Shown here one piece after another: positions 16,873 to 26,359 of a stretch of 64,000 bases of DNA (position 1 is the stretch's first letter; each line of letters opens with the position of its first letter). The stretch comes from an uncultured Bacilli bacterium. GTDB lineage: Bacteria; Bacillota_I; Bacilli_A; RFN20; DUOF01. Below the pieces are notes generated by a model. The model saw nothing but the letters and a program-made list of their open reading frames with translations, made no database searches and was not told the origin of the DNA. Made by a program: the position numbers and the translations under genes. The stretch covers positions 186,001 through 250,000 of the forward strand of contig CAKPSD010000001.1 in assembly GCA_934183255.1 (NCBI GenBank), read 5' to 3'.

Positions 16873-17807
16873 CAATCATCATCTTTTTCTTCTTGCTTAG
16901 TTTTAATTATCTTTGCTATTTCCTCACTATTTTTTATATAATTTAAAGAATTAACTACTTCTTTAATATTTGTAACTTCATTAGATGATAAATTTTCTAT
17001 TTGAGGTATATATAATAATGACAAAAGCCATTCTTTTTCATAATCATCTAAAATAAATTTTTTAAAATATTTTTCATAATATATTTTAGTATCAACACTT
17101 ATTTCATTTAAAGTAGCAAAAGTATAAAAAACATCATAAATAGGTGGTGCTATTTCTATATTTTCTATTCCTAATATTTTTTCTTCTCTTAATATAATAT
17201 GTTTATAATCAAAATCTTTATATGTAAGTGCTAGTCTAACACTTGTCTTATTTTCACTTTTATCTTTAAAGTTTTCAAGAGCTTTATTAGCCTTACTAAT
17301 TGCTTCTACAAATAGAGGATAATTTAATAAAAATAACCATTGTGAAGGTGATTTATAATCTAATCTTTCTACCTCACTCATATAATTTTCTATATACTCT
17401 GTTACTTTATCAATTTTATTTGCTATAAAATCATATGTTTCATTAAAGAAACTTTCATTTGTTTTTATCGTATAAAAGCTTTTATTATGTAATTCTCCAA
17501 GTGTATTTAAAAAGAATTTTAATTTTAACTCAGGCATCATCACTTTATCTTCACTAGTCCAAGGTAAAAGCATAAAATAAATATTTTCATAATTAGAAAC
17601 ATATTGATTATATATATTTTTTATTGGATAAACAAAATTATCCATTTTAATTATTTTGAGTTTCTCTATTATAGAATCTAACCCAACTTGATCTATATAT
17701 TTTAAAGCATAATCTTTATCTTCTGTTTTTACTTTATATACTTTATTACTTATTTTTATAAAAGAAATTACTTTAATATTATATAAATTGTATATTGTCT
17801 CTTTCAT
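16872..17807 (-). CDS. ysxE: YsxE/CotS-like spore coat kinase-fold protein
   Basis: 311 residues of the CotS / aminoglycoside phosphotransferase-like fold: N-lobe with KVYKVKTEDKDYALKYI (ATP-lysine candidate), hinge region YFMLLPW, and a C-lobe. The catalytic loop seems degenerate: LALTYKDFDYKHIIL and IENIEIAPPIYD stand where HGD and D-x-D motifs are expected, so activity is doubtful. In B. subtilis ysxE directly follows spoVID, exactly as here (two-base gap). The protein likely belongs to the mother-cell coat programme under the sigma-E promoter at 18602-18630. Confidence 0.78.
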   Translation of the reverse strand: MKETIYNLYNIKVISFIKISNKVYKVKTEDKDYALKYIDQVGLDSIIEKLKIIKMDNFVYPIKNIYNQYVSNYENIYFMLLPWTSEDKVMMPELKLKFFLNTLGELHNKSFYTIKTNESFFNETYDFIANKIDKVTEYIENYMSEVERLDYKSPSQWLFLLNYPLFVEAISKANKALENFKDKSENKTSVRLALTYKDFDYKHIILREEKILGIENIEIAPPIYDVFYTFATLNEISVDTKIYYEKYFKKFILDDYEKEWLLSLLYIPQIENLSSNEVTNIKEVVNSLNYIKNSEEIAKIIKTKQEEKDDD

Positions 17808-17809
17808 AA

Positions 17810-18583
17810 CTATTCCATAGGTAAAAAGATTAGTTTACCCTCTTCTAATTTTTCATTTTTATTAATAGAAATCAATTTATTTAAGTTAACTTTATATTTT
17901 TCTGCTATTTCTTCATAAGTAGTTTCGTTTTTAACACAATGCAATTTCCAAGATACTTCTTCTTTTGCCTTCCTATTTGCAAAAACACTTTTTAACAAAC
18001 TTCTTTTAATATCTATTTTTGGTTCTTCTTTTATTTCTTCTTCAATAATTTTTTCTTCTTCATTATTCATAATTTTCATTTCTCTATCATTAATTTCTTC
18101 AAGTTCATCTTTTTGCTCAGTTACTGTTACTTCATTATCTAAATAAGCTTCATTTTCTTCTCTATCTAAATTCATTTCTCCCTTATATTCATTTTCTTCT
18201 TCTATTTCTTTTTTAGAAATAAGTTCATTATCTTCTTGGGTAAGAAAGGTCGTTTCTATTTCTTTTATTCCCTCTAATTTTAAGATAACATTAACATTTA
18301 ATTTATTTTCATCTATTTTATAGTTAAAATCATCCACTGTTACATTTAAAGCATTTCTATCTATTATTTCTTCATATGCTAAAAAGATATCTAAGTCTAT
18401 ATAATCAAAAAAATCTTTATCTCCTACTTCAGTTTTTGCTTTACCACTTACATTAATTTTACCCTCTAATCTAACTCCATCACTATCATTAATTGTATCA
18501 ATACAATCATCTATACTAATAAGCAACAAACTAGAAATTTTACTTTCCATTTCTATTATTTTAGTTAAAGTTATTTCTTGCAT
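17810..18583 (-). CDS. spoVID: SpoVID-like spore coat encasement protein with C-terminal LysM
   Basis: 257 residues. The N-terminal 110 residues are strand-rich and resemble the SpoVID N-domain (LEGKINVSGKAK, YIDLDIFLAYEEI). A long Glu-rich low-complexity linker follows (about 115-190). The end is a single LysM domain (WKLHCVKNETTYEEIAEKY). SpoVID drives coat spreading over the forespore in Bacillus, and its LysM domain contacts the spore surface. It is shorter than the B. subtilis protein (about 575 residues). The position after engB and before ysxE, and a near-perfect sigma-E promoter, support the call. GGGGGAA precedes the ATG. Confidence 0.83.
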   Translation of the reverse strand: MQEITLTKIIEMESKISSLLLISIDDCIDTINDSDGVRLEGKINVSGKAKTEVGDKDFFDYIDLDIFLAYEEIIDRNALNVTVDDFNYKIDENKLNVNVILKLEGIKEIETTFLTQEDNELISKKEIEEENEYKGEMNLDREENEAYLDNEVTVTEQKDELEEINDREMKIMNNEEEKIIEEEIKEEPKIDIKRSLLKSVFANRKAKEEVSWKLHCVKNETTYEEIAEKYKVNLNKLISINKNEKLEEGKLIFLPME

Positions 18584-18601
18584 ATAAATTCCCCCTATAT
18601 A

Positions 18602-18630
18602 AATGTATGAGAAATTTACCTTAAATATAC
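18602..18630 (-). promoter_or_regulatory. Sigma-E promoter of spoVID-ysxE
   Basis: On the minus strand GTATATT (18630-18624), a 14-base spacer and CATACATT (18609-18602). This matches the sigma-E consensus (KMATATT, N14, CATACANT) very closely, and spoVID is a sigma-E gene in B. subtilis. Confidence 0.82.
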
Positions 18631-18658
18631 AAAAAAAGAAGGCTTTAATTTTGCCTTC
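18631..18658 (-). terminator. Terminator of the lon-engB transcript
   Basis: GAAGGC and GCCTTC with a nine-base loop, followed by TTTTTTT; it spans the engB stop codon and insulates the spoVID sigma-E promoter right after it. Confidence 0.88.
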
Positions 18659-19235
18659 CAGTTTTATCTATTAATTCTATTAATTCATTTAGTGAATTTT
18701 TATTAGTAATACTAGTCAAATATACTTTAGTATTTATGACATCTATAATATTCTTTTTAAACTTACTTTTAGCACTTTGATTAAGTTTATCTGCTTTAGT
18801 ACCGACGACTACTATATCTTTATTAGTTCTCATTAATAATTTAAGACAAGATATATCATCACTAGATAAGTCTCTTCTTGAATCTACTAATAAGACAAAT
18901 AGTTTTATATTATCTCTATCAAAGATATATTCTTCCATCATATTAGCAAAACTTTTATCATTTAAAATAGAAGTTTTAGCATAGCCATAACCAGGTGCAT
19001 CTACTATTCTATAAGTTCCATCCACTTCAAAGAAATTCAATAATTTAGTGCATCCAGGAGTAGAAGATACTCTAGCTAACTTACTATTATTACTCATAGC
19101 ATTAAGCAAACTAGATTTACCAACATTACTCTTGCCTAAAAAACAAATTTCATTTAAATCATCTTTAGGCCAAGAATCTTTATTAGGTGCACTTATAATG
19201 AATTTAATTTTGGACAGAAACATTTTTACTACCAT
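18645..19235 (-). CDS. engB: Ribosome biogenesis GTPase EngB (YsxC)
   Basis: 196 residues, TrmE-Era-EngA-EngB GTPase. P-loop GKSNVGKSSLLNAM (about 33-46), DAPGYGYA (G3), GTKADKL (G4). It acts in large-subunit assembly. The start overlaps the 3' end of lon by 32 bases with no clear ribosome binding site; an in-frame ATG 12 bases later (19223) is equally possible. Order lon-engB is that of Bacillus. Confidence 0.95.
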   Translation of the reverse strand: MVVKMFLSKIKFIISAPNKDSWPKDDLNEICFLGKSNVGKSSLLNAMSNNSKLARVSSTPGCTKLLNFFEVDGTYRIVDAPGYGYAKTSILNDKSFANMMEEYIFDRDNIKLFVLLVDSRRDLSSDDISCLKLLMRTNKDIVVVGTKADKLNQSAKSKFKKNIIDVINTKVYLTSITNKNSLNELIELIDKTGRQN

Positions 19236-21555
19236 TTTTTACAAGTGCTACTTGTAATACATCATCTAATTTATCAGCAAAGACAATTTTAACACTATCT
19301 TTAACTATATCAGGAATTTCATCTAAATCTTTTTCATTTTCATGAGGAATTACAATTGTTTTAATTCCTGCTCTATGTGCTGATATTGATTTTTCTTTTA
19401 AACCACCTATTGGTAATACATTTCCTCTTAAAGTAATTTCACCAGTCATTGCTACATCATTTCTAACAGGTTCATGAGTTAAAGCACTAATAATAGCAGT
19501 AGCCATTGTAACACCTGCACTAGGCCCATCTTTTGGTACAGCACCTTCAGGAACATGGATATGAATATCTATTTTATCAAACAAGTTTTCATCTATACCA
19601 AACTTTTTAGAGTTAGCTTTAATATAATCTAAACCAATGTTAGCAGATTCCTTCATAACATCTCCTAAATTACCAGTCATTACAAGTCTTCCTTTACCAG
19701 CAAAATAGTTAACTTCAACAGGAATTAAATCTCCACCAAAATCAGTATATGCTAAACCATTAACTAAACCTACTTGGTCAACTTTATCTTTTTTAGTATA
19801 ATCAAATAATTCTTTTCCTAAATATTCTTTTACTTTATTAATATCTACTAATACTTTTATAGATTCTTTATTTTTTACAAAGTTAGTAATAATTTTACGA
19901 CATATAGTAGCTATATATCTTTCAAGTTGTCTAACTCCACTTTCTTTAGTGTAGTATCTTATAACATGTAAAATGGCATCATCACTAAAAGCAATTTTTG
20001 CTTTATCAAGTTCATGTGCTTTTAATTGTTTAGGTATTAAATGGTTCTTTGCTATATTTAACTTTTCAATTTCTGTATATGAAGATAAGTTAATTATTTC
20101 AAGTCTATCTCTAAGCGCTGCAGGTATATTACCAATATAGTTAGCAGTAGCAATGAATAATACTTTAGATAAATCATATGGTTCCTCTAAGTAGTGATCA
20201 TTAAACATATAGTTTTGTTCAGGATCTAATACTTCAAGTAAAGCACTAGAAGGATCACCACGATAATCATTACTTAATTTATCTATTTCATCTAAAACAA
20301 ACACAGGATTTATAACTCCTGCTTTTTTCATACCATTTATAATTTTACCTGGCATTGCACCAATATAAGTACGACGATGTCCCCTTATTTCAGATTCATC
20401 ATGTACACCACCAAGTGATATTTTAACAAACTTACGATTTATAGCCCTAGCAATAGATAAAGCAAGAGATGTTTTACCAACACCAGGTGGGCCAATAAAG
20501 CATAAAATAGGAGATTTAACAGAATTTGTATACTTACGTACTGCTAAATACTCTAAAATTCTTTCTTTAGGTTTTTTTAGTCCATAGTGATCTTCATCTA
20601 AAACTTTTTCTACTAGATTTATATCAATGTTTTCTTCACTCATTTGATACCAAGGAAGATCCATTAATAAATCAATATAAGTTCTGATAATTCCTGCTTC
20701 AGGTGAACTAGATGGAGTTAATTCATATTTTTTAATCTCATCTAAAACTTTATTTTTTACATTTTCAGGATATGGATTATTATTAACTTTTTCTCTAATT
20801 TCATCTATATCTTGATCTTTATTAGCAATATCTCCAAGTTCTTCTTTTATAACTTTTAACTTTTCTCTTAAAATATAATCTCTTTGACCTTCTTCGAGTT
20901 TTTCTTTTACTTTATTATTGATTTCTTGTTCGATATCATTAATAAGTTTTTCTTGATTAAGTCTTTCAATAATCATATTTAATTTTTCATTAATACTATC
21001 TGCTTCTAGTATTGCTTGTTTTTTAGCTCTATCTACATCTAAATAGAACGCTAATGTATTAGCAAGGACTGATGCACTAACACCACGTGACAAGTTGCTA
21101 GCTACAGGAGCAGGCATAGCTCCAAATGATAAATTATTAGTATTAAGTGTTTTTGCTATTATTCTTACAAGTGCAGCTTCAGTTTCATAATCTCCACTGA
21201 TTTCATCAGCTATATCACCTTTAGCAAATAAACATTCATCAAGAGTAATTTCTTCCATTTTAACTCTACTAATTGCTCTTAAAGTAACCTTTATGGAGCC
21301 ATCTGGATTATTCTTAGTATTAGTAATTTGACATAAACAACCAACTTTATAAATGTTATTTATATCAATATCACTAATTTTTGTATTAATTTGTGAAGAT
21401 AAAATTAGATAGCCGTCATGATTATCTACTGCCTTAGTAACTGCCTTTTCACTTTCCTCTTTAATAATATCTAAAGAAGCACTATTATGAGGAAACATTA
21501 TAAAACCTCTTGTTACAATTAGTGGTAATGAAACTTTGTTTTTATCTAATTCCAT
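19204..21555 (-). CDS. lon: ATP-dependent protease Lon (LonA)
   Basis: 783 residues, full LonA. N-terminal substrate domain (1-200), coiled-coil region, AAA+ module with Walker A GPPGVGKTS (355-363) and Walker B VFVLDEID, and the C-terminal protease domain with the Ser679/Lys720 dyad (KDGPSAGVTMA, GGLKEK). It degrades damaged and regulatory proteins in the cytoplasm. It lies 22 bases after tig; clpX and lonB, between them in B. subtilis, are missing. AAGGAGAG precedes the ATG. Confidence 0.98.
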   Translation of the reverse strand: MELDKNKVSLPLIVTRGFIMFPHNSASLDIIKEESEKAVTKAVDNHDGYLILSSQINTKISDIDINNIYKVGCLCQITNTKNNPDGSIKVTLRAISRVKMEEITLDECLFAKGDIADEISGDYETEAALVRIIAKTLNTNNLSFGAMPAPVASNLSRGVSASVLANTLAFYLDVDRAKKQAILEADSINEKLNMIIERLNQEKLINDIEQEINNKVKEKLEEGQRDYILREKLKVIKEELGDIANKDQDIDEIREKVNNNPYPENVKNKVLDEIKKYELTPSSSPEAGIIRTYIDLLMDLPWYQMSEENIDINLVEKVLDEDHYGLKKPKERILEYLAVRKYTNSVKSPILCFIGPPGVGKTSLALSIARAINRKFVKISLGGVHDESEIRGHRRTYIGAMPGKIINGMKKAGVINPVFVLDEIDKLSNDYRGDPSSALLEVLDPEQNYMFNDHYLEEPYDLSKVLFIATANYIGNIPAALRDRLEIINLSSYTEIEKLNIAKNHLIPKQLKAHELDKAKIAFSDDAILHVIRYYTKESGVRQLERYIATICRKIITNFVKNKESIKVLVDINKVKEYLGKELFDYTKKDKVDQVGLVNGLAYTDFGGDLIPVEVNYFAGKGRLVMTGNLGDVMKESANIGLDYIKANSKKFGIDENLFDKIDIHIHVPEGAVPKDGPSAGVTMATAIISALTHEPVRNDVAMTGEITLRGNVLPIGGLKEKSISAHRAGIKTIVIPHENEKDLDEIPDIVKDSVKIVFADKLDDVLQVALVKNGSKNVSVQN

Positions 21556-21577
21556 CTACAATCTCTCCTTTTTTATA

Positions 21578-22858
21578 TTATAAACTGTTTGCTTCTTTCA
21601 AAAATTCTACAACTTTTTGGTTCAATAAATCTCTTCTTAAGCCATCTTCTCTATTTCCTAATGCTTTCTTTATATCTTCTACAGACATACCATACATTTT
21701 AGAAATATCTTCATATGCTTTTTCAACATCTTCATTACTAACATTTATTTTTTCCACTTCAGCAACTTTTAACATAACAAAAGCTTGTTTTAAATTTTTT
21801 AATGCATCTTCTTTAATTTTACTCATTAATTGATCATTAGTCATATTAATCATTGAAAGATATGAATCTAATGTCATATTTCTAGCACTTAATTGATGTT
21901 TAATATCATCTAAATGATGACTTGCTTCATCATTAACTATTTCATCAGCTACAGTAAATGTTGCATTTTTAACAATGATATCAAGTAATTTGCCCATTGC
22001 TGCATCATTTGCCTCGTTTTCTTTTTGTGTTCTGATTTGATTGCGATAGAATTCTTTTAACTCTTCCAAGTTAGAAACACCTTCTAAATTAGCATCTAAT
22101 GCTAAATCATCATCAATACTAGGTAAAGTTTTTTCTTTTACTTCATGCAACTTAATTTTGAATGTTGCATCTTTACCAGCAAGTTGAGGTGCATAGTTTT
22201 CAGGAAACTTAACATTAATGTCTTTTTCTTCTCCTGATTTCATACCAACGATTTGTTCTTCAAATCCAGGAATAAAGCTATGTGATCCTACTTCTAAATC
22301 ATACTTTTCTGCTTTTCCACCTTCAAAAGCAACTCCATCAACAAATCCTTCAAAATCAATTGTAGCAATATTACCATTTTCTACTGCTGCATCTTCTTTT
22401 ACAGATACTTCAGCATTCTTTTCTTGTAATGTTTTTAGTTCTTGCTCAACATCTTGATCAGTAACAACAATTACAGATTTTTCAACTTTGATATCTTTAT
22501 AATCTCCTAATGTTACTTCTGGAGCACTAACTATAGTAAGAGTGAATTCAACTTCATCCATACTAATCTTACTAACACTTATTTCTGGTCTCATAATAGG
22601 ATTTAAATTTTCTTCTTTTAATGTCTTTTCATAATTTTCCATTAAAACACTATTTAAAGCTTCATTCATAACTTCATCAGTAGAAATTTTACTTCTAACT
22701 AAATTATCTGGAGCTTTACCTTTTCTAAATCCAGGTATAGTAACTTTCTTTTCAAGTTTCTTATAAGCTTTTTCTATTTGTTCCTTCCATTCATTACCAT
22801 TAACTTTAAAGTTAATAACTGTTTTACAATTTTCATTTTTTTCAATATTTTTTTCCAT
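21578..22858 (-). CDS. tig: Trigger factor
   Basis: 426 residues: N-terminal ribosome-binding domain with the GFRKGKAP signature (about 43-50), a central FKBP-type PPIase domain (VENGNIATIDFEGFVDGVAFEGG, about 155-240) and a helical chaperone domain at the C-terminus. It binds the ribosome exit tunnel near L23 and shields nascent chains. AAGGAGAG precedes the start. First gene of a tig-lon-engB transcript. Confidence 0.98.
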   Translation of the reverse strand: MEKNIEKNENCKTVINFKVNGNEWKEQIEKAYKKLEKKVTIPGFRKGKAPDNLVRSKISTDEVMNEALNSVLMENYEKTLKEENLNPIMRPEISVSKISMDEVEFTLTIVSAPEVTLGDYKDIKVEKSVIVVTDQDVEQELKTLQEKNAEVSVKEDAAVENGNIATIDFEGFVDGVAFEGGKAEKYDLEVGSHSFIPGFEEQIVGMKSGEEKDINVKFPENYAPQLAGKDATFKIKLHEVKEKTLPSIDDDLALDANLEGVSNLEELKEFYRNQIRTQKENEANDAAMGKLLDIIVKNATFTVADEIVNDEASHHLDDIKHQLSARNMTLDSYLSMINMTNDQLMSKIKEDALKNLKQAFVMLKVAEVEKINVSNEDVEKAYEDISKMYGMSVEDIKKALGNREDGLRRDLLNQKVVEFLKEANSL

Positions 22859-22912
22859 ATTTTACTCTCCTTCGCACTTACAAATTATATCAAATTTTTT
22901 TTACTAGTTCAA

Positions 22913-23773
22913 TTATATTGAACATGCACTTTCTATTTCTTTTAAATATTTATTACATTTATCTTCATTAATGCCATATAAGTCACTAAAATAGTTCATT
23001 TCTAAACTTTCATCATACATTTTACTAACATAGTATTGAAGTGAGCATGCAACATAATCATACTCCTCTTCACTTATACAAACAGGATATATATCGCTTA
23101 AGTATAACATTAGATTTTCAAGTGCCATACTACACAAATTTAAATCCTTATTACCTATCTTATCCTCTATTATTTTTCTAATATATATGTAATCTTTAGA
23201 CTCTAAAACATTTTCACTTAATGAGGGAATAATCTTATACTCTTTACTTTTATTCTTTAAAACAAATTCTTTATTAACACCTTGTCCCCTCAAAGCATCA
23301 ATAAGCATAACCTTATAAATATTTTTAACATCTCTTTTAAAGAATTCACTAATACAATCAAAAAAATCTCTTATATTTAATTTACATAGTTCTACAATTG
23401 CTAAAATAATTAGATTTTTATCATCTTCAACACATAATATCTCTTCAATTTTATCTCTAGATAAATTAAACTCTTTGCCTTCTTTTTCAATATAGGCTAC
23501 TTCTTTATATATATCCATAAATTTATTTTCAAAATTCATTGGAATATAAGGCATTGATAGTTCCTCTTTAACTAATTTTAAAGCCTTATCTTTTTGATCA
23601 GTATTAATAAGTGAATGTAAATAAATAATCATAATATCGTAAAATTTACTAGAAAAAACTGATAACTTTTTTTCAATAAAAGTAACACAATCAGTATAAT
23701 TACCACTGTCAAACATCTTTTTAAATTTCTCTAAGAGAATATTTTCATCATTACAACTTAATATATCTTCCAT
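22913..23773 (-). CDS. TPR-like helical protein, possibly YsoA family
   Basis: 286 residues from ATG 23773; an in-frame TTG at 23791 lies upstream of the G-rich ribosome binding site and is not used. All-helical, with TPR-like pairs (KFKKMFDSGNYTDCVTFIEKKL, QKDKALKLVKEEL). In B. subtilis the TPR protein YsoA stands just upstream of tig, so this may be its counterpart; I base that on position and fold only. Function unknown. Confidence 0.7.
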   Translation of the reverse strand: MEDILSCNDENILLEKFKKMFDSGNYTDCVTFIEKKLSVFSSKFYDIMIIYLHSLINTDQKDKALKLVKEELSMPYIPMNFENKFMDIYKEVAYIEKEGKEFNLSRDKIEEILCVEDDKNLIILAIVELCKLNIRDFFDCISEFFKRDVKNIYKVMLIDALRGQGVNKEFVLKNKSKEYKIIPSLSENVLESKDYIYIRKIIEDKIGNKDLNLCSMALENLMLYLSDIYPVCISEEEYDYVACSLQYYVSKMYDESLEMNYFSDLYGINEDKCNKYLKEIESACSI

Positions 23774-23856
23774 AACTCCCCCACCAAACAAACAATTAAC
23801 AACTTACGACATGAATTTTAGCAAATATATAAATAATAAGCAAACTATTACACACT

Positions 23857-24660
23857 TTATTTATTAAACATTTTTTGTAATAATTTTCCTCTTTTAAAAG
23901 CTTCTTTATAAAACTCTTTTAAACTCATATCTGAATATTTTTTTTGATACTTTAATTCAAGAGTTGTATAACCATTATAACCATTCTCTTTTAAACTTTT
24001 TATTTGCTTTTCATAGTCAATAGTTCCATCAAATGGTAATAAATGTTCATCATCTTCGCCATGATTATCATGCAAATGAACAGCAAAAAACTTATTTTTA
24101 AAGAAAGAAAAATCATAAGTATCTTTAAAATGAGCATGGTCATGACCAATATCATAACAAACTCCTATATTCTTACTTTTTATATTAGCTAAAACATATT
24201 CTAAATAGCCTTTTATCTTAGTATTTTCAAAAGCTATTTTTACATTTAAAGACTCTGCATAATTAACTATTTCTTTAATTCTATTAAGACTTGCTTCACA
24301 AAAAGGAGGCGCTACAAACTTACTAGTTAGATGCATAATTACTAAATCAATCCCTAAATCATGCACATCTTTAATATCTTTTTTATATCTTTCAACATTA
24401 TTACATTTTTTCAAATTATATTCTTCTTCACTAAGCCATATATCATTAATATTATCATAGCCTAAATGAACAAAAATAATATTTAAGCCCTTGCTTCTAG
24501 CATATTTCACTTGCTCTTCTTGAGATACTTTCCAAGTTTTTTTATCATACCATTGAACAAAAGCATTTTTAAAACCAGCTTCACTTATTGCATCAATAGT
24601 ATCTATAGGATTACAAGTACTATTATTTTCTATACTAACTGCTAATTCATAATTATCCAC
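23857..24660 (-). CDS. Sugar phosphate isomerase/epimerase (xylose isomerase-like TIM barrel)
   Basis: 267 residues of the AP-endonuclease-2 / xylose isomerase-like fold. Metal-binding patterns are visible: IAFENTK, GVCYDIGHDHAH, FAVHLHDNHGEDDEHLLPFDG and TTLELKY. Substrate unknown. The start is GTG at 24660, inside the end of the ASCH gene (19-base overlap), so translation is probably coupled. Last gene of the HD-nucleotidase-nadE-ASCH cluster. Confidence 0.88.
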   Translation of the reverse strand: MDNYELAVSIENNSTCNPIDTIDAISEAGFKNAFVQWYDKKTWKVSQEEQVKYARSKGLNIIFVHLGYDNINDIWLSEEEYNLKKCNNVERYKKDIKDVHDLGIDLVIMHLTSKFVAPPFCEASLNRIKEIVNYAESLNVKIAFENTKIKGYLEYVLANIKSKNIGVCYDIGHDHAHFKDTYDFSFFKNKFFAVHLHDNHGEDDEHLLPFDGTIDYEKQIKSLKENGYNGYTTLELKYQKKYSDMSLKEFYKEAFKRGKLLQKMFNK

Positions 24661-25016
24661 CCTGCACCATTACTCCTTTTAACTTTCATTTCACTAATTT
24701 TTTCAATATCACTAATCCACACTAATGTACAATAATTTTTATTATAACACTCACTAAAATCTTTTATTTTTATATACTCATTATACTTTTCTTTTATCAC
24801 ATCAACAGTTTCTTTATTTAACTCAAAAAATTTAACATCACTACATTTAGCCTTATAATATACATTTTCACCTGTCTTTTTTAAATATAAAGTATCACCT
24901 ATATTAACTTTATTGTATGGAGCAATTTTATGAACAGACCATCTTGATTCAATAGTTTTTTCTTTGTTTAAAATCATATTAAAATATGGTTGCTTTAATA
25001 TAACTAAATGTTTCAT
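24642..25016 (-). CDS. ASCH-domain protein
   Basis: 124 residues. The ASCH fold is suggested by LKQPYFNMILNKEKTIESRW near the start, NIGDTLYLKK in the middle and an AKC strand. Some ASCH proteins bind RNA or hydrolyse modified nucleosides such as N4-acetylcytidine. Four-base overlap with nadE (ATGA). Placed between NAD synthetase and a TIM barrel enzyme, it may take part in nucleoside salvage. Confidence 0.8.
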   Translation of the reverse strand: MKHLVILKQPYFNMILNKEKTIESRWSVHKIAPYNKVNIGDTLYLKKTGENVYYKAKCSDVKFFELNKETVDVIKEKYNEYIKIKDFSECYNKNYCTLVWISDIEKISEMKVKRSNGAGWIIMN

Positions 25017-25762
25017 CTTAAATAATTAGGCAAATCATTTTCATATTTTATTGCCCCTATCCTTTTGTGATTAGAAGATTTATGCATTTTATTTATTTTT
25101 TCTACATCTTCATTAACTACTCCAGTTCTAATATAGCTATCTAAATTTGCATACTTTATACCCATTTTTGCTTCATCACTACTGCCACTTAATCCATCGC
25201 TAGGAGTTTTATTTACTAAATTATTAGGTAGTCCTAGCAAAAGTCCTATTTCACAGACTTCACTTTTAGTAAAATTAGCAAGAGGAGCAAAATCTCCAAC
25301 ATTATCTCCCCATTTAGTAGTATAACCTACCATCGCTTCACTAAGATTAGAGGTATTAGCAACTAAATAATCTAAAGATCCCCCTATTGCATACAAAGTA
25401 GTCATTCTAATTCTAGGAGCAGCATTAATTGTAGAAACACTATTTATTTCTTTATTTAAACTTTTTAAAACTTTTTCTGTATTAGAAATAATGTCATTAT
25501 ATGCATTACTAATATCAACATTAACATACTTTATATTTAACAATTCACAAGAAGTAACAGCATCATTTTTATCAATCATTTTACCATTTGGCATAATAAC
25601 ACCTAATACTTTCTCTTTTCCTAATGCTTCAGTGCATAGTTTAGCAGTCACTAAACTATCTTTACCTCCACTCATTCCTATTACTACACCCTTAGCAAAA
25701 CTATTAATTTTAAAATATTCTTTAATAAAATCAATTATTTTATCTACATCTTTTCTCTCCAT
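25013..25762 (-). CDS. nadE: NH3-dependent NAD+ synthetase
   Basis: 249 residues, ammonia-dependent type (no glutaminase domain). The ATP-pyrophosphatase loop SGGKDS is at 31-36. TTLYAIGGSLDYLVANTSNLSE and GDFAPLANFTKSEVC are the deamido-NAD and Mg sites; the segment KTPSDGLSG is the flexible loop. It makes NAD from nicotinate adenine dinucleotide. The start overlaps the stop of the preceding nucleotidase gene by one base. Confidence 0.95.
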   Translation of the reverse strand: MERKDVDKIIDFIKEYFKINSFAKGVVIGMSGGKDSLVTAKLCTEALGKEKVLGVIMPNGKMIDKNDAVTSCELLNIKYVNVDISNAYNDIISNTEKVLKSLNKEINSVSTINAAPRIRMTTLYAIGGSLDYLVANTSNLSEAMVGYTTKWGDNVGDFAPLANFTKSEVCEIGLLLGLPNNLVNKTPSDGLSGSSDEAKMGIKYANLDSYIRTGVVNEDVEKINKMHKSSNHKRIGAIKYENDLPNYLR

Positions 25763-26343
25763 TATTTTTCTCTCCTTTCATAAAAATATCTATAAATATC
25801 TCCCCAATTATTAACTTCATAAACATTATCATTTTCTTCTAATTTTTTTAAATTAGTATCTCTAAAATATAATGTTTTAATGCCATTATTAGATAATCTT
25901 TCTATTACTTTATAATCATCATCTATCATTACATCAATATTTTCTTTTATACACACATCCAATTTATTATCTTGTTTATAGTAGTATTTATCAAATTCAA
26001 TATTATTCTCATTTAAAATTCTAATAGCTTCATCTTTCATTTTCTGTATAAAGCCGCCTCTAGCAGTTATAACAATAAATTCATGTCCTTCTTCTTTTAA
26101 TCTTTTATATACTGGCAAAAAGCCAGGCATTATTGTATTATTTTTTGCTACTTCCATAAAATATTTATTTATAAACTTATTTTGTTCTTCTTTACTCCAA
26201 TTATATCTTCCTTGAAATTTAGGCTCACTTCTATCTATTATTTTATTATTTTTTAATTCTTCAATAGCAAATATTTCTTCATATATTCTAAATAATTTTT
26301 CACTATCTATAACTACACCATCTAAATCTATACCTATTTTCAT
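25762..26343 (-). CDS. HAD-like 5'(3')-nucleotidase family protein (NT5C type)
   Basis: 193 residues from ATG 26343 (AAGGAG seven bases upstream). Motif I is GIDLDGVVIDSE, motif II VITARGG, motif III IDDDYKVIERL, the pattern of the NT5C/5'-nucleotidase branch of HAD enzymes. Probably dephosphorylates a nucleotide. Lies between an HD hydrolase and nadE in one transcript. Confidence 0.85.
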   Translation of the reverse strand: MKIGIDLDGVVIDSEKLFRIYEEIFAIEELKNNKIIDRSEPKFQGRYNWSKEEQNKFINKYFMEVAKNNTIMPGFLPVYKRLKEEGHEFIVITARGGFIQKMKDEAIRILNENNIEFDKYYYKQDNKLDVCIKENIDVMIDDDYKVIERLSNNGIKTLYFRDTNLKKLEENDNVYEVNNWGDIYRYFYERREK

Positions 26344-26359
26344 CACTAAACTCCTTATT

